This document shows positions 5,871 to 12,575 of a stretch of DNA of 12,575 bases, piece by piece (the first letter of the stretch is position 1; each line of letters begins with the position of its first letter). Origin of the DNA: an uncultured Neomegalonema sp. (GTDB taxonomy: Bacteria; Pseudomonadota; Alphaproteobacteria; Rhodobacterales; Rhodobacteraceae). The notes below the pieces were generated by a model, which was given only the letters and a program-made list of their open reading frames with translations, made no database searches and had not been told where the DNA came from. Made by a program: the position numbers and the translations under genes. Location of the stretch: assembly GCA_937958345.1 (NCBI GenBank), contig CALGNW010000105.1:1-12575 (forward strand). Direction: 5' to 3'.

Positions 5871-5936
5871 TGACGGTTTCCCGGCAGGCCCTTCGATTGT
5901 TTAGCGCCGAATGAAATAAAAACGGAGACGGCCCAC

Positions 5937-6470
5937 ATGGCGACGAAACCCGCAAAAGCTTCAAAACCCTCGAAAAAGTCGCCTTTCCGTAAAGATGATT
6001 ACATCGTGTACCCCGCCCATGGGGTCGGTCGGATTACGTCGATTGAAGAGCAGGAAATTGCTGGATCGAAGCTGGAGCTGTTCGTCGTCTCTTTCGAAAA
6101 AGATAAAATGACTCTTCGCGTTCCGACCGCCAAAGCAACCACCAGCGGCATGCGCCCGCTGTCGGACAAGGATACCATCGGCAAAGCACTCGATACGCTG
6201 AATGGCCGTGCCCGCGTAAAGCGTGTAATGTGGTCCCGTCGTGCACAGGAATACGAGCAAAAGATCAACTCGGGCGATCTTGTTTCGATTGCCGAAGTTG
6301 TGCGCGATCTGCACCGCGGCGAAGACCAGCCGGAACAGTCGTATTCCGAGCGTCAGCTTTATGAGGCAGCGTTCGAACGCCTCGCGCGCGAAGTGGCCGC
6401 AGTCGAGAAAATCGACGAAAGCAAAGCCGCCGAGAAACTTTCATCGGTCCTGATCAAGCGCGCAGCTTAG
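5937..6470 (+). CDS. carD: CarD/CdnL-family RNA polymerase-binding transcription factor
   Basis: A 177-residue protein of the CarD/CdnL family, which binds the RNA polymerase beta subunit and stabilises open promoter complexes, notably at rRNA promoters. A Lys/Ser/Pro-rich N-terminal tail (about 1-16) precedes the polymerase-interacting Tudor-like domain at about 17-75, which opens with KDDYIVYPAHGVGRI. The helical C-terminal domain holds VMWSRRAQEYEQKI; W99 in WSRR is the conserved tryptophan that wedges into the upstream edge of the bubble in studied homologues. SGDLVSIAEVVRDLHR is another family hallmark. The start is ATG 5937, with GGAG at 5924-5927 nine bases upstream. The gene appears monocistronic: a terminator lies before the leader and a strong one follows. 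I saw no convincing promoter in 5833-5936, so read-through from 5725 may matter. Confidence 0.93.
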   Translation: MATKPAKASKPSKKSPFRKDDYIVYPAHGVGRITSIEEQEIAGSKLELFVVSFEKDKMTLRVPTAKATTSGMRPLSDKDTIGKALDTLNGRARVKRVMWSRRAQEYEQKINSGDLVSIAEVVRDLHRGEDQPEQSYSERQLYEAAFERLAREVAAVEKIDESKAAEKLSSVLIKRAA

Positions 6471-6489
6471 ACTGGACATCTGTCGATTA

Positions 6490-6510
6490 TTCTTCGGCGC
6501 TGCTGAAGAA
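6490..6510. repeat. Stem-loop between carD and its terminator
   Basis: TTCTTC (6490-6495) and GAAGAA (6505-6510) form a 6-bp inverted repeat with a 9-base loop, ending 4 bases before the main terminator. It may stabilise the carD mRNA 3' end or simply be chance. Confidence 0.35.
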
Positions 6511-6513
6511 ATG

Positions 6514-6548
6514 AAAAACGCCACTCCGTAACCGGAGCGGCGTTTTTT
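6514..6548. terminator. Bidirectional intrinsic terminator between carD and mtaB
   Basis: AAAACGCC (6515-6522) pairs with GGCGTTTT (6539-6546) and CTCCG (6524-6528) with CGGAG (6533-6537), with one A/C mismatch (6523/6538) and loop TAAC. The A5 run before and the T6 run after make it work on both strands, which suits the convergent carD and mtaB genes. Confidence 0.9.
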
Positions 6549-6582
6549 GTATGAAAGGGCAAATGGATGGCCCGCAACGAAT

Positions 6583-7860
6583 TTACGCAATCAGGTAGCC
6601 CTCGCCTGAACCGGTAATTGTCACATCGACAATCTCGCCCTGAGCGCGGGTTTCGGAAAACCGGACTTCGGAAAACCCTTCAGAGCGGCCCATATCACCG
6701 CGCTCGACCAGAACCCGCTGGGTCTTTCCGACAACTGATGACAGGTACGCCGCTCTCCGGCCATCTCCTGCCCCGCGCAGTTCAGCCGCCCGTGCCCTGA
6801 TCGTTCCACCGTCGACGGGGGGCATTTTCGCGGCAGGTGTTCCTCGTCGCGGCGAGTAAGGGAAAATATGCAACCATGTCAGGCCGCACTCCTCCAGCAT
6901 TGCCAGCGACTGTCGGTGCATTGCCTCTGTCTCGGTCGGGAAGCCCGCTATAAGGTCAGCGCCGAACACAACATCCGGTCGCCGCGCGCGGACGTCATCG
7001 CAAAAACGGATCGCGTCATCGCGTAAATGTCGCCGCTTCATGCGCTTGAGAATCATGTCGTCACCCGATTGCAGTGACAGATGCAAATGCGGCATCAGGC
7101 GTGCCTCGCCCATACAATCCATCAGTGCGGGGTCGGCCTCGATTGAATCGATGGACGACAGACGCAGGCGCGGCAATTCCGGAACATGCCTGAGAATCGC
7201 CTGGACTAAAGTGCCTAAACGCGGAGAACCCGGCAAATCAGGCCCGTAAGACGTTAGATCCACACCGGTCAGAACCACTTCGCGGTGGCCCGCATCCACG
7301 ACACGCTTGACCTGCTCAACCGCATCACCAACGGGAACTGAACGCGCATTTCCGCGACCGAAAGGAATAATGCAAAAGGTGCAGCGGTGATCACATCCGT
7401 TTTGAACCTGAATAAATGCACGGGTACGTTCGGACAGGCAGTCGATCATGTGCGGCGTGTGTTCGCGCACGGCCATAATGTCGTTGACGCGGACTTTCTC
7501 AGCCTCGCCAATCCCGAAGTCGTTCGATCCCGCGATGCGCCGCCACTGTGCGGCATCAACCTTTTCCGCGTTCCCGAGAACCAGATCAACCTCGCCCATT
7601 TCTGCAAAGGTTTCCGGCTCCACCTGAGCGGCGCATCCTGTTACAATAAGTTTAGTACCCGGATTTTCGCGCCGCAGTTTGCGGATTGTCTGACGCGCCT
7701 GACGCACGGCCTCGCCCGTCACCGCACAGGTATTTACAATCACCGCGTCGTCCAGACCTGCGGCACGGGTTTGCTCGCGGATCACCTGACCCTCGTAAGC
7801 GTTCAGCCGACACCCGAGCGTTACGACCCGGGCGCCATTGTTTTCAGAACTATCGGACAT
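6583..7860 (-). CDS. mtaB: MtaB-type tRNA methylthiotransferase (radical SAM)
   Basis: A 425-residue enzyme of the MiaB/MtaB methylthiotransferase family, predicted to convert t6A37 to ms2t6A37 in tRNAs reading ANN codons. The N-terminal UPF0004 domain has the three auxiliary-cluster cysteines C17 (TLGCRLN), C45 (VNTCAVT) and C76 (VTGCAAQ). The radical SAM motif CDHRCTFC has C155, C159 and C162, within FIQVQNGCDHRCTFCIIPFG. SIDSIEAD and LHLSLQSGDD are further family landmarks. A TRAM-like strand-rich end (GKTQRVLVERGD to VDVTITGSGEGYLIA) closes the protein. Two [4Fe-4S] clusters are expected. The assignment to MtaB, not MiaB or RimO, rests on the TLGCRLNAYE start and is fairly sure. I chose ATG 7860; a TTG at 7887 would add nine residues not typical of the family. 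Neither start has a clear ribosome binding site. Confidence 0.9.
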   Translation of the reverse strand: MSDSSENNGARVVTLGCRLNAYEGQVIREQTRAAGLDDAVIVNTCAVTGEAVRQARQTIRKLRRENPGTKLIVTGCAAQVEPETFAEMGEVDLVLGNAEKVDAAQWRRIAGSNDFGIGEAEKVRVNDIMAVREHTPHMIDCLSERTRAFIQVQNGCDHRCTFCIIPFGRGNARSVPVGDAVEQVKRVVDAGHREVVLTGVDLTSYGPDLPGSPRLGTLVQAILRHVPELPRLRLSSIDSIEADPALMDCMGEARLMPHLHLSLQSGDDMILKRMKRRHLRDDAIRFCDDVRARRPDVVFGADLIAGFPTETEAMHRQSLAMLEECGLTWLHIFPYSPRRGTPAAKMPPVDGGTIRARAAELRGAGDGRRAAYLSSVVGKTQRVLVERGDMGRSEGFSEVRFSETRAQGEIVDVTITGSGEGYLIA

Positions 7861-7941
7861 AGGCGGGAGATATGGCTTTCTTGGCAAAGACGCAACGCCG
7901 CTCAGGCAACGGAATCGGCGGAGTCAGGCGACAGCGTCAAA

Positions 7942-7969
7942 AGTTGTGTCACTGAGCAAAGTTACAACT
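7942..7969. repeat. Inverted repeat AGTTGT-N16-ACAACT in divergent intergenic region
   Basis: AGTTGT (7942-7947) and ACAACT (7964-7969) are reverse complements 16 bases apart, placed between the divergent mtaB and PAS-like genes. It could be an operator for either gene, but the arms are short and chance is possible. Confidence 0.3.
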
Positions 7970-8058
7970 GACGGCATTTTGCTAACGGGTTGTTAACCTT
8001 CGTCAACGAATAGTTACTAAAAATAACGACTTCCGATTGAGAATTTACAGAGCGGCAT

Positions 8059-8661
8059 ATGGACAAGCACAATGATTTCGACAGAATACCGCGCAACCCT
8101 GACAGCGCCAAGACCCTGACACCGGCGGCCTCGTTGGATGCCCGCCAGATTGCCGCCTTGACCGAGTGGCGACGGTTGTCGGTGAATGGTCAGCCGCCTC
8201 GCCGTGCCGATTTCCGGCCGGAACGGATCAAGCGCGCTCTGCCTGTCTCTACCTTGCTTCACGTTGAGCAAACCGGTGGTCGGCTTGTTTTTCGTCAGCG
8301 TATCCAAGGCAAAATGACGCGCATTGCATTCGGCGAGAGTGACAATACCAGCTTTGACGAGACATTCGCGCCTGAACACCTTGCACAGGCTTTTCCGGCC
8401 TTTACCGAGGCTGTTTGCGATGGGCGGGTCACTCTAACGCGGGTTGCAGCCCATACAGCGGGCGGCGCAAACTTTAATTTTACGCGACTTTTGCTTCCGT
8501 TCACCGATGCTGAAAATCAGGTGACCCGCGTCTTGGCAGTCTATGGTTTTGATGCAGAGCGGCTTGCAAACCTGCGCACACCCCTGCGCCTTTCCGAACA
8601 ACCAGCCGTCGCAGGAATGCAGCCTGCGGACAGTGCGTATTTGCGATTGAAGTCCGCCTAG
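8059..8661 (+). CDS. PAS-like (PAS_5 type) hypothetical protein
   Basis: A 200-residue cytoplasmic protein with no signal peptide or membrane segment. Residues about 27-175 resemble the alphaproteobacterial PAS_5 group: an opening helix (DARQIAALTEWRRL), the small-residue/Pro/Arg turn GQPPRRADFRPERI, then strands LPVSTLLHVEQ and GRLVFRQRIQGKMTRIAFGE, the segment TSFDETFAPEHLA, a helix, and closing strands RLLLPFTDAENQVTRVLAVYGF. This order (basic residue before a proline step, descriptive strand, R-x-R/Q-I-x-G, then a variable helix) is what I recognise; the family call is moderate. Function is unknown; members are often orphan small proteins without output domains. The start ATG 8059 has only a weak purine stretch upstream. 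It is divergent from mtaB and is followed by a 202-base gap before acnA. Confidence 0.65.
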   Translation: MDKHNDFDRIPRNPDSAKTLTPAASLDARQIAALTEWRRLSVNGQPPRRADFRPERIKRALPVSTLLHVEQTGGRLVFRQRIQGKMTRIAFGESDNTSFDETFAPEHLAQAFPAFTEAVCDGRVTLTRVAAHTAGGANFNFTRLLLPFTDAENQVTRVLAVYGFDAERLANLRTPLRLSEQPAVAGMQPADSAYLRLKSA

Positions 8662-8701
8662 CGCGCCGCAAAAAGAAAATTATCAAACGCGTCAGTAAGC
8701 C

Positions 8702-8716
8702 CCGCATCCGGTGCGG
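8702..8716 (+). other. Short hairpin after PAS-like gene
   Basis: CCGCA (8702-8706) pairs with TGCGG (8712-8716) around TCCGG, 41 bases after the stop of the PAS-like gene. Only two T follow, so this would be at best a poor terminator. Confidence 0.3.
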
Positions 8717-8759
8717 CGTTAACAGAGGCTCACTTCATGTTGCACCGCATCACGCCGCA

Positions 8760-8788
8760 TTGCCCTCGGGCGAAAACCGCAATATACG
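8760..8788 (+). promoter_or_regulatory. Candidate acnA promoter
   Basis: TTGCCC (8760-8765), a 17-base spacer and TATACG (8783-8788) form a reasonable sigma-70-type promoter, each box matching four of six consensus bases. A start near 8795 would leave a leader of about 70 bases before acnA. Confidence 0.4.
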
Positions 8789-8863
8789 TGCGCGCGAGAT
8801 GATATTCCGTCCAGAGCGCCCCAGTGCCTTGCGCGCCAGACACAGTTTTCGAAGGGATTTTCC

Positions 8864-11665
8864 ATGACTGTATCCACCGGCCACGATTCGCTTAACACTC
8901 GCCGTAAACTGAAAGTCGGCGACGAGGTTTATGCGATCTACTCCATCGACGCGGCAGAAGAGGCGGGTGCAGGGGATCTGAAACGTCTGCCCTCGTCTCT
9001 TCGCGTTGTTCTCGAGAACCTGCTACGGAATGAAGACGGCGAAACGGTTACAGTTGACGACATCAGGGCCTTCTCGAAATGGGTCGAGGATGGCGGCAAG
9101 TCCGACGCGGAAATCGCCTATCGCCCTGCCCGCATCCTGTTGCAGGATTTCACCGGTGTTCCTGCCGTGGTCGATCTGGCCGCGATGCGCGACGCAATGA
9201 AGGCGCTGAACGGCGATCCTCAGAAAATCAATCCGCTGACGCCTGTTGATCTGGTTATTGACCACTCGGTCATGGTCGACAACTTCGGCACGCCGATGGC
9301 GTTTCAGGCCAATGTGGACCGCGAGTACGAGCGCAACGGAGAGCGGTACGAGTTTCTGAAATGGGGTCAGGGCGCGTTTAACAACTTTCGTGTTGTCCCT
9401 CCGGGAACGGGCATCTGTCACCAGGTTAACCTTGAATATCTGTCTCAGACTGTCTGGACGGATGAAGACAAAAACGGCGAGCGCGTTGCCTATCCCGATA
9501 CACTGGTCGGCACCGACTCGCACACGACGATGGTCAACGGCCTTGCCGTTCTGGGCTGGGGCGTTGGGGGCATCGAGGCCGAGGCCGCAATGCTCGGACA
9601 GCCCATCTCTATGCTGATCCCCGAAGTTGTCGGTTTCAAACTGACCGGCGATGTCAAAGAGGGCGTAACAGCGACCGATCTGGTATTGCGCGTTGTCGAG
9701 ATGCTGCGCGAACATGGCGTTGTCGGTAAGTTCGTTGAATTTTACGGCGACGGCCTCGACAACCTGCCCCTCGCCGACCGTGCGACGATTGCCAACATGG
9801 CCCCTGAATACGGGGCGACCTGCGGGTTCTTCCCCGTTGATAAAGAAACGCTGCGCTACCTGAAAACGACGGGCCGCGACAAGGACCGGATTCAGCTTGC
9901 CGAGGGTTACGCAAAAATTCAGGGCATATGGCGCGACAACAAAACGCCGGACCCCGTGTTTTCGTCCACACTGTCGCTGGATATGTCCACGGTTGAGCCA
10001 GCGATTTCCGGACCGAAACGCCCGCAGGATCGCATTGTCCTGAGCGAAGCCTCGAACGCATTTAACAAGATGATCGGCGATATGCGGGGCGGTGCACCTT
10101 TGGCAACCGGTGCCGAAGAAGCAGCCCCCGGCACGGAAGCGGCGGAAATGAATGCCGAGGGTGCGGCGCAGCCTCAGGCCCGTCCGCATAAATCCGCGAA
10201 TGTTAAGGACAGCGATTACGATGTCACCGACGGCGATGTTGTCATCGCGGCGATTACGTCGTGCACCAACACGTCGAACCCTTACGTTATGATCGGCGCG
10301 GGTCTGGTCGCGAAAAAGGCCAACGAGAAAGGCCTGAAGCCTAAACCGTGGGTGAAAACCTCGCTCGCGCCCGGCTCTAAAGTCGTTACCGAGTATCTGA
10401 CGAATTCCGGCCTGCAAAAGCATCTCGACGACATGGGCTACGATCTTGTCGGGTATGGTTGCACGACCTGCATCGGTAACTCCGGCCCGCTACCGGAGGC
10501 GATTTCCGAAGCGATCAATGCTGAAGATATCGTGGCGTGTTCGGTTCTGTCAGGGAACCGCAACTTCGAAGGTCGCGTGAACCCGGATGTGCGCGCAAAC
10601 TATCTTGCCTCGCCGCCGCTGGTGGTTGCCTATGCAATCCTCGGCACAATGACCGAGGACATTACGACCGTCTCGCTCGGCAAAGATCATGAAGGCAACG
10701 ATGTCTTCCTGAAAGACATCTGGCCGAGCGCGCAGGAAATCTCCGAGCTGGTTGAACAGACTGTCACGCGCGAAGCCTTTACCTCGCAATATGCCGACGT
10801 CTTCACCGGCGACGATAAATGGGCTGCTGTCGAGGCCGAGGGCGGCGAGACCTACGGCTGGCCTGCCGGTTCAACCTACGTTCAGAACCCGCCATACTTT
10901 GAAGGCATCACGCCGGAAGTCGGCGAGATCAAAAACGTCGAGAAGGCGCGCGTGCTTGCGCTGCTGGCGGACTCGATCACGACCGACCATATCTCTCCCG
11001 CCGGTTCGATTGCGAAAGTGTCGCCAGCGGCACAGTACCTCGAAAGCTTTCAGGTTCCGGCCCGTGAGTTCAACAGCTATGGCGCGCGGCGCGGTAATCA
11101 CCAGGTGATGATGCGCGGCACTTTCGCCAACATCCGCATCCGGAACCAGATGGCCCCCGGAACCGAGGGCGGCGTAACCCGTCACGTTCCTTCGGGCGAA
11201 GTTATGCCGATCTTTGACGCAGCCATGAAGTACGCTGACGAGGGCACGCCTCTGGTCGTTGTCGCAGGCAAGGAATACGGCACGGGATCATCGCGCGACT
11301 GGGCCGCAAAGGGCACAGCGTTGCTGGGCGTTAAGGCCGTTATCGCCGAGAGCTTCGAGCGGATCCACCGTTCTAACCTCGTTGGAATGGGCGTGATCCC
11401 GCTGGAGTTCACGGGTGGCGACAGCCGTGAGAGCCTTGGCATGACAGGTGATGAAGTCATCAGTGTTGCCGGCCTTGAAGGCGACATGAAGCCGCGCGCG
11501 ACCGTGAAGGGAACTGTCGAATTCGCGGACGGAACGACGAAGGAAATCGACCTGCTCTGCCGGATCGATACCGCCGTCGAAATCGACTACGTCAAAAACG
11601 GAGGCGTCCTGCACTACGTGCTGCGCGACCTTGCATCGGAAGATGCGAAGATCGCGGCTGAGTAA
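8864..11665 (+). CDS. acnA: Aconitate hydratase, AcnA type
   Basis: A 933-residue aconitase that interconverts citrate and isocitrate in the TCA cycle through a [4Fe-4S] cluster. Cluster cysteines are C467 (ITSCTNTSNP), C533 and C536 (GYGCTTCIGNSG); the 66-residue gap from C467 to C533 is the same as I recall for E. coli AcnA and human IRP1. Other landmarks are DFTGVPAVVDLAAMRD, DLVIDHSV, GTDSHTTMVNGL and, in the swivel domain, GKEYGTGSSRDWAAKG. The protein is about 40 residues longer than E. coli AcnA; most of the excess is an Ala/Glu/Gly/Pro-rich insert at about 408-445, just before the strand leading to C467. Such inserts are seen in other alphaproteobacterial AcnA proteins. ATG 8864 has AAGGGA (8852-8857) six bases upstream. 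It is monocistronic, with a terminator after it. Confidence 0.96.
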   Translation: MTVSTGHDSLNTRRKLKVGDEVYAIYSIDAAEEAGAGDLKRLPSSLRVVLENLLRNEDGETVTVDDIRAFSKWVEDGGKSDAEIAYRPARILLQDFTGVPAVVDLAAMRDAMKALNGDPQKINPLTPVDLVIDHSVMVDNFGTPMAFQANVDREYERNGERYEFLKWGQGAFNNFRVVPPGTGICHQVNLEYLSQTVWTDEDKNGERVAYPDTLVGTDSHTTMVNGLAVLGWGVGGIEAEAAMLGQPISMLIPEVVGFKLTGDVKEGVTATDLVLRVVEMLREHGVVGKFVEFYGDGLDNLPLADRATIANMAPEYGATCGFFPVDKETLRYLKTTGRDKDRIQLAEGYAKIQGIWRDNKTPDPVFSSTLSLDMSTVEPAISGPKRPQDRIVLSEASNAFNKMIGDMRGGAPLATGAEEAAPGTEAAEMNAEGAAQPQARPHKSANVKDSDYDVTDGDVVIAAITSCTNTSNPYVMIGAGLVAKKANEKGLKPKPWVKTSLAPGSKVVTEYLTNSGLQKHLDDMGYDLVGYGCTTCIGNSGPLPEAISEAINAEDIVACSVLSGNRNFEGRVNPDVRANYLASPPLVVAYAILGTMTEDITTVSLGKDHEGNDVFLKDIWPSAQEISELVEQTVTREAFTSQYADVFTGDDKWAAVEAEGGETYGWPAGSTYVQNPPYFEGITPEVGEIKNVEKARVLALLADSITTDHISPAGSIAKVSPAAQYLESFQVPAREFNSYGARRGNHQVMMRGTFANIRIRNQMAPGTEGGVTRHVPSGEVMPIFDAAMKYADEGTPLVVVAGKEYGTGSSRDWAAKGTALLGVKAVIAESFERIHRSNLVGMGVIPLEFTGGDSRESLGMTGDEVISVAGLEGDMKPRATVKGTVEFADGTTKEIDLLCRIDTAVEIDYVKNGGVLHYVLRDLASEDAKIAAE

Positions 11666-11697
11666 AGCGTTCGCCGACTGACCTGGCTGAGATGAGG

Positions 11698-11725
11698 AAA
11701 CCCCGGTGCGCTGCGCCGGGGTTTT
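11698..11725. terminator. Terminator between acnA and gamma-glutamyltransferase
   Basis: CCCCGG (11701-11706) pairs with CCGGGG (11716-11721) around a 9-base loop, flanked by AAA before and TTTT after. The GC-rich stem and the flanks let it serve both convergent genes, acnA and the minus-strand transferase gene. Confidence 0.85.
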
Positions 11726-11744
11726 ATCGTAGCCGGATCATTCC

Positions 11745-12575
11745 TCACCAGCCCAGTGCAACACCGTCTTTGCGCGGGTCTGAACCGCCCACAAGGCACC
11801 CGTTCGTGTGATCGAGCACGATCATTTGGCCGCCGCCGATTGGGCCGATGTCGCGGTTGATTGTGTGGCCCATGACGTGGAGTTGCTCGATCACATCTGG
11901 TGAATAGCCACGCTCGATATCCAGCTTTCCATCTTGCGGAAAACACCGCGCGCCATCCATCACCGCTTGCGGGTCCATGTCGTAATCGAGCAGGTTCGAG
12001 ATTGCGCGGGCATGGCCGCAGGACTGATACTGGCCGCCCATCACACCAAATGTCGCCATTGGCGTTTCGCCCTTTGACAGCATCGCGGGGATGATCGTGT
12101 GCATGGGGCGATTGCCGCCCGCCAATTCGTTCGGGTGGCCTTTGACCAGCGAGAATCCACCGCCCCGGTTCTGGAAATTGATGCCGTATTTTGTCGATGC
12201 CAAGCCGCCGCCGAAGGCGTGGAAGACCGAATAGATCAGCGAGACCATCATCCGGTCGCTGTCGACAACAGTGATGTAGATTGTGTCGCGGTGCGGCGCG
12301 CCGTTCGGGCCGAGGGCGTGGAGCTTGTCGGCTTCGGCCAAAAGGTCAGGACGCATGTGCAGGGGATCAATCCGCCCGCGCATAGCATCGATCGTGCTTT
12401 CCGATAGCATATGCGCCAGACGCTCTGCTGCACCAGGTGTATCGGCGTCGGCAATCAGGCAGTTGCGCGCATGATAGGCAAGGCGCGCCGTTTCCGCTTC
12501 CAGATGCGCGCGTTCCGCTCCGAACGGGTCCATAGAGCCAAGGTCAAAACCGGCTAGGATTTTCGCCATCAGAAT
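11745..12575 (-). CDS. Gamma-glutamyltransferase family protein, 3' part (partial)
   Basis: The last 276 residues of a gamma-glutamyltransferase-family (N-terminal nucleophile) protein; the frame is open to the right edge, so the start lies outside and the ATG at 12569 is internal. The visible part covers the end of the large subunit and the whole small subunit. The likely nucleophile and self-cleavage threonine is encoded at 12282-12284, in HRDTIYITVVDSD. It is followed by the expected INFQNRGGGF, then NRPMHTIIPAML and VMGGQYQSCGHARAISNLL, and the end PIGGGQMIVLDHTNGCLVGGSDPRKDG. In this family the enzyme transfers or hydrolyses gamma-glutamyl groups, usually in the periplasm. The TIYIT sequence replaces the classical TTHYS, so this may be one of the divergent paralogues with unproven substrate. 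It ends 20 bases from the shared terminator. Confidence 0.85.
   Translation of the reverse strand: MLMAKILAGFDLGSMDPFGAERAHLEAETARLAYHARNCLIADADTPGAAERLAHMLSESTIDAMRGRIDPLHMRPDLLAEADKLHALGPNGAPHRDTIYITVVDSDRMMVSLIYSVFHAFGGGLASTKYGINFQNRGGGFSLVKGHPNELAGGNRPMHTIIPAMLSKGETPMATFGVMGGQYQSCGHARAISNLLDYDMDPQAVMDGARCFPQDGKLDIERGYSPDVIEQLHVMGHTINRDIGPIGGGQMIVLDHTNGCLVGGSDPRKDGVALGW

Noticed and set aside
5863..5904. A 13-codon upstream frame in the carD leader
   Set aside because: The ATG lies in the loop of a hairpin without a ribosome binding site, and the peptide has no regulatory-leader character.
9023..10423. A 466-codon open frame on the minus strand inside acnA
   Set aside because: It lies fully antisense to a clearly coding aconitase, reads as arginine/glycine-rich filler with no recognisable domain, and such long antisense frames arise from codon bias in GC-rich genes.

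Overview
The window looks like chromosomal DNA from an alphaproteobacterium with moderately high GC. The basis is a SUV3-like helicase directly followed by an Hsp15-type S4 protein, a 7Fe ferredoxin of the FdxA type, a CarD/CdnL-type RNA polymerase binder, an MtaB-type methylthiotransferase and an AcnA-type aconitase carrying an Ala/Glu-rich insert. The family or order cannot be fixed from the sequence alone; Rhodobacterales or a Hyphomonas/Parvularcula-like lineage would fit. I see no mobile element, CRISPR array, rRNA or tRNA gene. No gene-free stretch exceeds 300 bases; the longest are 5095-5353 and 5693-5936, and both hold regulatory structure.

Layout. 1-151: leader with two inverted repeats. 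152-1069: a receiver-only response regulator, then a small protein with a predicted helix-turn-helix and a long low-complexity tail; the second gene's ribosome binding site overlaps the first gene's stop. 1175-4626: the SUV3-like helicase with a disordered Arg/Gly-rich tail, overlapping the S4-domain protein gene by 4 bases. 4678-5094: a small protein with a signal peptide and a HIRAN-like domain. 5354-5692: fdxA, preceded by a region with AGAGTTTT repeats at exact 21-base spacing and a 20-base palindrome. 5693-5936: a strong sigma-70-like promoter followed about 75 bases later by a terminator, which reads as a small RNA or leader, then a second hairpin upstream of carD (5937-6470). A strong bidirectional terminator separates carD from the convergent mtaB (7860-6583). 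A PAS-like protein (8059-8661) is divergent from mtaB. acnA (8864-11665) has its own promoter-like sequence and converges, across a terminator, on the 3' part of a gamma-glutamyltransferase gene that runs off the right edge.

How the genes relate. The middle block groups RNA handling (helicase, S4 protein), a low-potential electron carrier and a general transcription factor; this helicase/S4/fdxA/carD neighbourhood is familiar in alphaproteobacteria and is mostly housekeeping. The less ordinary items are the regulatory DNA around fdxA and carD, the exported HIRAN-like protein, and the receiver/helix-turn-helix gene pair. I do not see a clear new defence or mobile system.
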